Shown one piece after another: positions 17,661 to 24,259 of a stretch of DNA of 64,000 nt; the first letter of the stretch is position 1, and the number at the start of each line of letters is the position of its first letter. The position numbers and the translations under genes are program-made. The notes under the pieces were generated by a model. The model did no database searches. It had not been told where the DNA came from and was given only the letters and a program-made list of their open reading frames with translations. The stretch is from Dyadobacter sp. 3J3 (GTDB lineage: Bacteria > Bacteroidota > Bacteroidia > Cytophagales > Spirosomataceae). Location of the stretch: positions 496,001 to 560,000 of the forward strand of contig NZ_VTOL01000001.1 in NCBI RefSeq assembly GCF_009801115.1. Direction: 5' to 3'.

Positions 17661-17933
17661 AGTTTCTTTTCATCAGGGCACGTCCCCAGGTATCTGGCAT
17701 TAAGTCAAGAAATACACCAAAATTTTCTTTCTGATTTGGATATCGAGCGCCGCTAAACCAGGCAATGTCCGGGTCCAAAAGTAGTTGCTCATTGGATTTC
17801 ATCCAATCAAGGTCCTATGTAAAGCTAAAAGATTTCTTCCTTTCGCTTGCTGGGCAGCCAGTATACCGATACATTTTGGACCAGACATTCCTATCCAGTC
17901 GGCATAAACCCAAATGTCTGTCTTATCTGCCAT
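17650..17933 (-). pseudogene. hipA: hipA remnant (N-terminal part only), frameshifted
   Basis: Starting at ATG 17933, four bases after the hipB stop, the frame reads MADKTDIWVYADWIGMSGPK as in HipA N-termini, then loses frame near 17830. A second frame carries on with DLDWMKSNEQLLLDPDIAWF, YPNQKENFGVFLDLMPDTWG and RALMKR, all HipA_N signatures, and also has a TAG where a tyrosine is expected. It ends near 17655 where the helicase relic begins, so the kinase domain is wholly deleted. The toxin is dead while its antitoxin remains. Confidence 0.82.
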
Positions 17934-17937
17934 ACTA

Positions 17938-18228
17938 TTATGATTTGCCGATCAACTCCAAATCTTGCAATTTTCTTCCAAAAGTATCGTCGGCGGCTAG
18001 TTTCAAAAAGTCATCCTGTAACCCCAGCACTCTCAAAACATTAAAATATGCGCCTATGGATACACTTGAATTTCCCTTTTCAATATGATATAATGTAGTC
18101 CTGTCAATACCAGCTCTTTCAGCAACCTGTATTGTGGTAAGTTTGCGTCTCTTCCGTGCCAGTTTAATATTTTCCCCCAACTGTTCAAGGATTTTCGCAA
18201 ATCTGGGAAGAAGTATTTGCTTTTTCAA
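17938..18228 (-). CDS. hipB: HipB-like XRE-family antitoxin/repressor
   Basis: A 96-residue protein with a helix-turn-helix of the XRE type at about 17-72 (ENIKLARKRRKLTTIQVAERAGIDRTTLYHIEKG). It directly precedes the broken hipA frame, as in HipBA modules, where HipB binds the operon operator and neutralises the HipA kinase. A perfect 16-bp inverted repeat starts 13 bases upstream of its ATG and is the likely operator. Since hipA is destroyed, this is now an orphan repressor, intact in sequence. Confidence 0.85.
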   Translation of the reverse strand: MKKQILLPRFAKILEQLGENIKLARKRRKLTTIQVAERAGIDRTTLYHIEKGNSSVSIGAYFNVLRVLGLQDDFLKLAADDTFGRKLQDLELIGKS

Positions 18229-18240
18229 ATTGATAATATA

Positions 18241-18285
18241 TTGTTTATTATCAACAAATTTAACTTATATGTTGATAATAAACAA
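18241..18285. promoter_or_regulatory. Inverted-repeat operator upstream of hipB
   Basis: TTGTTTATTATCAACA (18241-18256) and its exact complement (18270-18285) are separated by 13 bases, immediately upstream of hipB. Position and symmetry fit autoregulation by HipB. Confidence 0.75.
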
Positions 18286-18529
18286 CAAGTTTAATGTTGA
18301 TCTGTTACTGTTTTACTAATAATTATATTCTATTATGCAGTTAAAGTCGCAATTTTTTTCAGATTCTCTATAAATCGGTTCGACAACTGTTCGCATCAGG
18401 GTCTATTTTAATAGCACAAGTAATTGATTTCCAATTTTTTGCGCTATTTTATTGTTTTTATACCTTAAATAATGGTTAGAATTTAAAGCTAAGTTACCTA
18501 GTGGATATATCTTTGGTCAATTGAATAAT

Positions 18530-18786
18530 ATGAGTTTAAATACACAATCCCTTCAACCCATCATAAACTTCGTCCGGACTGTTGCCGATGATGTTTTAAT
18601 CAATAAGTTTCTTGAAAATCAGTATCAGCAAGTAATACTTCCCATAACCGTTTTAAGATGTTTGGATCTGGCGGTGGAACCGACCAAAGATAAGGTTCAG
18701 AAAACCTACGACGATTTTAAAAGTAAAATTAAAAATATCTCCGGCTTGCTGACCAGCGAATAACACGGTACCGGTTTTTTCTATCA
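18530..18786 (+). pseudogene. hsdM: hsdM' remnant (type I restriction methyltransferase N-terminus)
   Basis: From ATG 18530 the frame gives the N-terminal helical domain of HsdM (VILPITVLRCLDLAVEPTKD, then ISGLLTSE), hits TAA at 18761-18763, and after it still reads HGTGFFYH, as in intact HsdM (EEHGTGFFYNTS). So the stop replaces a Glu codon. Homology ends near 18786, where a deletion joins it to the 3' part of hsdR. All catalytic methyltransferase motifs (NPPY and others) are gone. Confidence 0.82.
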
Positions 18787-19350
18787 CAAATCGTACCTTT
18801 TGAAAATCCCTATTTAGAAAGGCTTTACATCTTCCTGAACCATTTGCAAAACAAATTAGGCGGCGAAAAACCGGTTGATCTGGCACAAGGCATTTTGGAT
18901 AACATCGATATGGACAGTTATCGCTTGCAGTTGATAGCTACAACCAATATTTTTATGGAACAAGGGGTAGATTTAAAGCCAATTCCAACGGACATGAGAG
19001 GCGGAATGAATCAACCTGAAATAGACCGCCTTTCAAATATTTTGCAAACGTTTAACGATCGTTATGGTACAGAGTTTGAAGATGTGGACAAGGTGAGAAA
19101 AATGGCGGAAGGCGTGGCCAATGATGTTGCAAAAAATCAGGAGCTGTTAACCTCAATCAAATACTCGGATGACCAGAATGCCCGAATAACGAGTGACAAA
19201 GTAGTAGCCGAAGAGTTGCTCAAACACATAACGTCCAACTTTGGACTATATAAACTTTTCTCCGATAATAAAGAATTTAAAGAGGACTTTTCAGCAATGA
19301 TGTTCGGTATGGTAAAGAATATTATCAGCCAGACAAATCCAGGCTTGTAA
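18787..19350 (+). pseudogene. hsdR: hsdR' remnant (C-terminal part of type I restriction endonuclease)
   Basis: The frame from 18787 (QIVPFENPYLERLYIFL) through TTG 18844 to 19350 matches the C-terminal helical region of HsdR: DMDSYRLQLIATTNIF, RLSNILQTFNDRYGTEFEDVDKV and NKEFKEDFSAMMFG. The nuclease and translocase domains are missing. The region contacts the methyltransferase in intact enzymes and has no activity alone. It is fused to hsdM' by a deletion that also removed hsdS. Confidence 0.82.
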
Positions 19351-19402
19351 TGAAAAAAATAAACTATGGGTTTCACAAATAACCCATCAATCCTATAAAA
19401 CT

Positions 19403-20068
19403 ATGGCAGAAACCGATGCTGATGTAAAAAAGTATATAGACGAAAAATTTGATTTAATAATCAAGGCAAAAACAATAGAAGATTTATTGAAAATTGAAAA
19501 TTCGTCGAAATTAAAAAAACATCGAACCAACTCAGAAGTTTACCCGAGAATTGATTTCAACATATCCAGGTCAGAGATTGAAGAATTAAAAGTGCAAGGT
19601 ATTATTAATGCCGATAGCACTATTAATCATACAAGATTGAAGGATATATCAGACCCTTTGGCAAGGTTATTCCTTTTGATATTATGGAAAAATAGTGATT
19701 TTCAAAAAATTAAGCATGTCAATGACGGTATATTAAACACACCTCCGGCAAGTGGAGTAGAAGATACTGCACTAGTATTTCGACAACTAGGCCGCTATAT
19801 TTCAGGCAGAAATGAGGAACCTATAATCGACCAGCATGTTGTAAGAGCATATGCAATTAGTTTACAGAAATCAATTCACATTGCAACACAAAGGGAAATG
19901 GGACTATTAACTTTAGACGAAGCGGAACTGATAGAAAAATATAAAAAATGGCTTTTTTCTTCTAATTTCACCTCAGAGTTAAGAAGTTGTGACGGTTATA
20001 CTTATTATATTGACAGAATTTTAATGGCACTGGGTCGATATGCAAAGAAAAAGAAAGTAAAAAAATAA
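19403..20068 (+). CDS. Uncharacterised protein in the decayed restriction locus
   Basis: A 221-residue protein I do not recognise. It has no signal peptide or membrane segment, is lysine-rich at the end (YAKKKKVKK), and looks all-helical with charged surface patches. It begins 52 bases after hsdR' in the same direction, so it may have belonged to the same type I locus. It is intact while its neighbours are broken. After its TAA the same frame stays open for another 61 codons to 20254, which may be chance or a former extension. Confidence 0.6.
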   Translation: MAETDADVKKYIDEKFDLIIKAKTIEDLLKIENSSKLKKHRTNSEVYPRIDFNISRSEIEELKVQGIINADSTINHTRLKDISDPLARLFLLILWKNSDFQKIKHVNDGILNTPPASGVEDTALVFRQLGRYISGRNEEPIIDQHVVRAYAISLQKSIHIATQREMGLLTLDEAELIEKYKKWLFSSNFTSELRSCDGYTYYIDRILMALGRYAKKKKVKK

Positions 20069-20260
20069 AGTAAGTCTGGTACCATAGTTGACTTACCGCA
20101 TGCGGGCCATTTCAATCTTTCCACCTGGATTTTAAAGAATATTTGTAAATCCGTAAAGAAGGATATCACAACCTCTCAAATTGTATTTATCCTATCAGCT
20201 TTGCAATTTTCTTCCAGTCTTGCACAAACTGATTGGAATTCAGACCTATCCTGACACATT

Positions 20261-20303
20261 AAAAGAGTGCAAGAGATTGAATATCAATCTTTTGCACTCT
20301 TTT
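20261..20303. terminator. Strong 20-bp hairpin, likely bidirectional terminator
   Basis: Arms 20261-20280 and 20284-20303 pair over 20 bp with one G-U, around a 3-base loop ATA, and A- and T-rich ends on both sides. It closes the accessory region between the gene ending at 20068 (+) and the one ending at 20371 (-). Confidence 0.8.
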
Positions 20304-20370
20304 AATTTTATCACGTCAACGTTTGTGACACATTTTAGGAAAATAAATCCGTCCGTGACTCTCAAATTTT

Positions 20371-20739
20371 TTACTTTTTCGCCTCTTTCACCGCCATAAC
20401 AGGGAATTCGCCATAGGGTGTTGATACAGATCCGCTTAGCGAATCACCTTTCTGAGTAAGGGTATACTTGATCAAACCGCCATCGAAACTTGTCGCAAAA
20501 GTAACTTTCCCCTGATCCACAGAAAGCTCCTGCATCGGCTGTTTTTCCACTCCCATATATCCCACCGTTTTGTTTTCCTTTTGTTCGAAGATCATAATTC
20601 CCGATTCGTATTCAGGCGGAACGTCGGAAATCTTATATTTCCAGGTGCCCAGAATTTCATCGGCGATTACAGTCTTTCTGGCAGCAATTGAAAATAGACT
20701 AACCGCCATAATCATCATAAGGAAGTACTTTGCTTTCAT
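20371..20739 (-). CDS. Small secreted protein of unknown function
   Basis: A 122-residue protein with a signal peptide (about 1-26). The mature part starts with DEILGTWKYKISDVPPEYESG, then alternates beta-strand-like stretches (MIFEQKENKTVGYMG, KVTFATSFDGGLIKYTL, DSLSGSVSTPYGEFPV). The GTWKYK beginning and strand pattern recall small lipocalin-like or calycin proteins common in Cytophagales; this is inference. Probably periplasmic. It has its own promoter and stands alone. Confidence 0.75.
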   Translation of the reverse strand: MKAKYFLMMIMAVSLFSIAARKTVIADEILGTWKYKISDVPPEYESGIMIFEQKENKTVGYMGVEKQPMQELSVDQGKVTFATSFDGGLIKYTLTQKGDSLSGSVSTPYGEFPVMAVKEAKK

Positions 20740-21039
20740 AATTTGTAAATAAATAAGATTGTTTCAGAAGTAACTGAATTTTTATTTTCAAATTTATATA
20801 AAATAATTATGAAACAACTAATATTTTATCAAAGTTAAGTACCAAAAAAAATCTTTTACATGACCTGGTTGTTGCGCTATAATTATGATCTCACACGGTA
20901 ATTAACGTACTGAATCAGTGAATCATGCAATCATCTCCAATTTTTATGTAACAATCCTAAAATTAAATTCTAACAACTTTACATTCATAAACGCTCGATT
21001 ATAAAAAATCAAAATTTCTATTACCAAATATCCATCGTT
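20740..21039. other. Divergent intergenic region
   Basis: A 300-base AT-rich spacer between two divergent genes. Beyond the minus-strand promoter at 20789-20817 nothing distinct is visible. Confidence 0.5.
20789..20817 (-). promoter_or_regulatory. Bacteroidota-type promoter for the gene at 20371-20739
   Basis: On the minus strand a TTG (20817-20815) is followed after 18 bases by TAAATTTG (20796-20789), fitting TAnnTTTG. The implied leader is about 45 bases. Confidence 0.6.
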
Positions 21040-21264
21040 ATGTTTTACAGCGAATATAGTTTTGGGGGAATGCATATGTTTTGGTGGATTCTCTGGATGA
21101 TCCTGCTTTTCTGGATATTTGCCACGCCATATGACATTCCTGGTCAAAGGAGAACAATGGATTCTCCGCTCGATATCCTGCAAAAACGCTTTGCTGCCGG
21201 TAAAATAACCAAGGCTGAATATCAGGATGCAAAAAATATTATTGGCAGTGATTTAGTACGGTGA
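21040..21264 (+). CDS. SHOCT domain protein, membrane-anchored
   Basis: A 74-residue protein. One membrane segment (about 12-30, MFWWILWMILLFWIFA) is followed by a short linker and a C-terminal SHOCT domain (about 43-72: SPLDILQKRFAAGKITKAEYQDAKNII). SHOCT modules are short two-helix domains found at protein ends, thought to aid oligomerisation. An alternative start at the second or third Met (21070 or 21076) is possible. It lies just upstream of pgm, in the same direction. Confidence 0.8.
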   Translation: MFYSEYSFGGMHMFWWILWMILLFWIFATPYDIPGQRRTMDSPLDILQKRFAAGKITKAEYQDAKNIIGSDLVR

Positions 21265-21303
21265 AGGTTTATCTCCTTTTAAAGACAATCAAACTTCTTC
21301 AAC

Positions 21304-22944
21304 ATGAAAATCAGCCCGTTTGCAGGAAAACCCGCCGAGCCCTGGATGTTGGCCAACATTCCGGGGCTTGTGGCTGCCTACTACACAGGAATACCGGATG
21401 CTGAAAATCCGGAACAAAAAGTTGTATTCGGAACATCCGGACACAGGGGAACTTCTTTGAAAAACACATTCAACGAACAGCATATTCTGGCTATTTGCCA
21501 GGCAATCTGTCAGTACCGCCAAAGGCAGAAAACCGATGGTCCTTTGTTTATCGGAATGGATACCCATGCCTTGTCAGTTCCGGCTTTTTCTACTGCTTTG
21601 GAGGTTTTGGCAGCCAATGGTGTGCCGATTAAAATTTCTCAGGACGATGAATATACGCCCACCCCTGCCGTTTCACACGCCATTCTCAATTATAACAAAG
21701 GCCGCACTTCCGGTTTTGCCGACGGCATTATCATTACGCCATCACACAACCCACCCGGTGACGGCGGGTTTAAATACAATCCACCTTCTGGTGGACCTGC
21801 ACCCGGGTCAACGACGGACTGGATTGAAAATAAAGCAAATGAGATACTAAGTAATAACCTAAAAGGTGTAAAAAGAGTGGCACTTTCAAGGGCGCTGCAA
21901 GGCTCATCGATACACCGGTATGACTACCTGAACAGTTATGTTAATGATCTTGGCAGTATCATCAACATGCAGGCTATTTCCAAATCGGGGTTGAGCATTG
22001 GGGTAGACGCATTGGGTGGCGCGGGTATGCATTACTGGGAACCGATTGCCAAACGGTATGGATTAAACCTGATGGTCTTCAACCAGACAGTGGACCCTAC
22101 TTTTTCTTTTATGACGGTTGATTGGGATGGACAGATACGTATGGATCCATCATCAATATACGCAATGCAGAATCTTGTTGGTTTAAAGGATAAATTTGAT
22201 ATTTCCCTGGCATGTGATACAGATTATGACCGCCATGGAATTGTTACCCGCGAGTCTGGACTACTTCCACCCAATCATTACATGGCCGTCATGGTTGAAT
22301 ATCTTTTCCAAAACAGACCGCAATGGCCTGCGAAGTTCATGGTGGGCAAAACGGTAGTAAGCAGCCAGATAATTGACCGGGTTTCACAGAAGCTTAATAA
22401 AAAAGTATATGAGGTACCGGTAGGTTTCAAATGGTATGCGGATGGTTTGCTGGATGGTTCACTTGGTTTTTGCGGAGAAGAAAGTGCCGGAGCCTCCTTT
22501 GCCAGGATGAATGGGGATGTATGGACAACCGATAAGGATGGAATGATCGCTTCACTATTATCAGCAGAAATTCTGGCGGTCACAAAACAAGATCCCGGTG
22601 AAATTTACGATCAACTAAGCGCATCGCTCGGAACATCCTTTTATGACCGGGTTGAAGCGGCGGCTACAAATACTCAAAAACAATTGCTGGGTAAGATTTC
22701 AGCAAGTCAGTTTGACCAAAAACAGTTGGCGGGCCAAAGCATTACCTCAATAATTACTCACGCTCCAGGCAATGGCGCTGGTATTGGCGGTCTTAAAGTA
22801 AGCACCAAAAATGGATGGTTTGCGGCCCGACCTTCGGGAACCGAGCAAATTTACAAGATCTATGCCGAAAGCTTTGAAAGTGAAGAGAATTTGAAACAAA
22901 TCCTGAGAGAAGCCCAGACTATGGTAGATGCTGTTTTGAAATAA
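21304..22944 (+). CDS. pgm: Phosphoglucomutase (alpha-D-glucose phosphate-specific)
   Basis: A 546-residue enzyme interconverting glucose-1-phosphate and glucose-6-phosphate in the cytosol. The phosphoserine loop TPSHNPPGDGG has Ser147; the metal loop is DTDYDR; the sugar loop GEESAGAS and the phosphate-binding RPSGTEQIYKIY near the C-terminus are intact. Length fits the bacterial Pgm family of about 546 residues. It links glycogen phosphorolysis by the product of the gene at 24260 to glycolysis and the phosphoketolase route. Confidence 0.96.
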   Translation: MKISPFAGKPAEPWMLANIPGLVAAYYTGIPDAENPEQKVVFGTSGHRGTSLKNTFNEQHILAICQAICQYRQRQKTDGPLFIGMDTHALSVPAFSTALEVLAANGVPIKISQDDEYTPTPAVSHAILNYNKGRTSGFADGIIITPSHNPPGDGGFKYNPPSGGPAPGSTTDWIENKANEILSNNLKGVKRVALSRALQGSSIHRYDYLNSYVNDLGSIINMQAISKSGLSIGVDALGGAGMHYWEPIAKRYGLNLMVFNQTVDPTFSFMTVDWDGQIRMDPSSIYAMQNLVGLKDKFDISLACDTDYDRHGIVTRESGLLPPNHYMAVMVEYLFQNRPQWPAKFMVGKTVVSSQIIDRVSQKLNKKVYEVPVGFKWYADGLLDGSLGFCGEESAGASFARMNGDVWTTDKDGMIASLLSAEILAVTKQDPGEIYDQLSASLGTSFYDRVEAAATNTQKQLLGKISASQFDQKQLAGQSITSIITHAPGNGAGIGGLKVSTKNGWFAARPSGTEQIYKIYAESFESEENLKQILREAQTMVDAVLK

Positions 22945-23121
22945 GGCTTAATTACCTTTCTGCTGAAAATGTCAGAATTCTACTGTTTCGATGCTAAATT
23001 AAGGCATATTCAATTTGATCATCCCGGCCCTATTCACGGATCGCCAGCATCTTTGCCATATTCATTGAGGCTAGCACTACTTCGTAACTTAATTTATCGC
23101 TCTTACAGCAGCCTTATCACA

Positions 23122-23487
23122 TTACTCATATCCGCTTTTAATTACGGTTGAAATCATTTTGAACTGTTCTGCTGCGGAAATAGAACTTGATTTGTGAGCG
23201 GGAATAATGATTCCTTCACCGAGTTTTAGTTTATGTTTTTTACCATCGATGGTAATATCCGCTGTCCCGTCAATGATTTGAATGTAAGTATCAAATGCAG
23301 AATACCTCTGGGATAATTCTTCTCCCGCTGCAAACGAAGAAACCGTAATGTTTCCTGTGGATTTTTTTATGATGGTGCGGCTAACTACGGCATGAGGTAT
23401 GTATTCGATGATTTCAACGATGATATGTACCTTTCCTTTCTCCATTTCTGAGCCTCGCGCTTTTTCACCTTTATCTGTGCTATTCAT
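23122..23487 (-). CDS. Cupin domain protein
   Basis: A 121-residue single-domain cupin (about 40-115). The two motifs are only partly preserved: SFAAGEELSQRYSAFDTYIQIIDGTADITIDG and KLGEGIIIPAHKSSSISA; the usual HxH metal pair of motif 1 is replaced (RYSAFD), so metal binding is doubtful while the last His of motif 2 remains in AHKSS. Such short cupins often act as binding modules. It stands alone, opposite to its neighbours. An internal start at Met15 (23445) is possible. Confidence 0.75.
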   Translation of the reverse strand: MNSTDKGEKARGSEMEKGKVHIIVEIIEYIPHAVVSRTIIKKSTGNITVSSFAAGEELSQRYSAFDTYIQIIDGTADITIDGKKHKLKLGEGIIIPAHKSSSISAAEQFKMISTVIKSGYE

Positions 23488-23794
23488 GATTTTTGTTAAG
23501 CTGAAATATGATTTTTAAACCTGACCTGCCGGAGTCTGTTAGAAAAATCCGATCAAACCATTAAGTCAGGTCCGGCTCTTATAAAGGTGACGTTGTTTCA
23601 GTACACCATTGTTATGAAAGCTGAGAGGAAAGTTGCATATATCACAGATTCCCTTCAAAGGTATGATCACTGGATGTCAACAACTTGATATAGAAAATTT
23701 TGACGTCACCTATGCACCTACTCCGCCAACAGTACAAAAATCTGTGATTCATGCAACTATTCTTATTTGAAATGTAACAAATGAGGAGCCTAAT
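23488..23794. promoter_or_regulatory. Regulatory spacer with a large inverted repeat
   Basis: A 307-base divergent spacer. A 19-base sequence at 23632-23650 (GTTGCATATATCACAGATT) and its near-complement at 23743-23761 region (core AATCTGTGAT at 23739-23748) form an inverted repeat with 17 of 19 positions paired. The right arm with flanks (23738-23761) is repeated with one mismatch at 32836-32859, upstream of a histidine kinase gene. This suggests a shared regulatory site. Confidence 0.6.
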
Positions 23795-24229
23795 ATGGCG
23801 TCTTTTACAAAAAGGAACGGAGCGGAAAGGTATCAGGCTTTCCAAACAGTTATTAAAACCATGAAAGACTGCAAACAACGGCAACATACGCTTTATATAG
23901 AGCCAGTTAAGCTCCAAAAGGAAGTAATTGCGTCAGATCTTACACTTCTGGTTATTGCTGAAGGGCGCGATCCGGCCGGAATAGATAGCACTATCAAAAA
24001 GACAACCAAACATCTGAGCCTCCGTGAAACAATTTTAGCACTGGGCAAACCCTCTGATACTCATTTGCGGGAATGGTACTTTCAGCGTTACACGGCTCAC
24101 ATAGCAGTTTCTGGACAATTGACATATCTACTTAACCATCATCAGAAGAAGGATCAAACACTGCTTTTTTTTGATGATGGTCCTGTTTATTCGGCAACAG
24201 CTATTAATGTAAACAACAAGTTATTGTGA
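23795..24229 (+). CDS. Truncated PPK2-like protein lacking the P-loop lysine
   Basis: A 144-residue protein clearly related to polyphosphate kinase 2: VKLQKEVIASDLTLLVIAEG, then the P-loop region GRDPAGIDSTIKK, HLSLRET, ALGKPSD and WYFQRY. In active PPK2 the loop reads GRDAAGK; here Ile replaces the essential Lys (about residue 63). The lid and second catalytic motif (FDRSWYNRAGVE) and the C-terminal half are absent; the end (DDGPVYSATAINVN) is unlike PPK2. No frameshift restoring the rest was found downstream. It has an AGGAG ribosome site 9 bases upstream. It is probably a non-catalytic derivative or a decayed gene. Confidence 0.8.
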   Translation: MASFTKRNGAERYQAFQTVIKTMKDCKQRQHTLYIEPVKLQKEVIASDLTLLVIAEGRDPAGIDSTIKKTTKHLSLRETILALGKPSDTHLREWYFQRYTAHIAVSGQLTYLLNHHQKKDQTLLFFDDGPVYSATAINVNNKLL

Positions 24230-24259
24230 TCAAAATCAGAACCACAAGAATTTAATTTC

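Noticed and set aside
17765-18088. Plus-strand frame of 107 codons
   Set aside because: Antisense to hipB and the hipA relic; the minus strand carries the recognisable homology.
22969-23151. Plus-strand frame of 60 codons after pgm
   Set aside because: Overlaps the cupin gene end on the other strand and has no family pattern.
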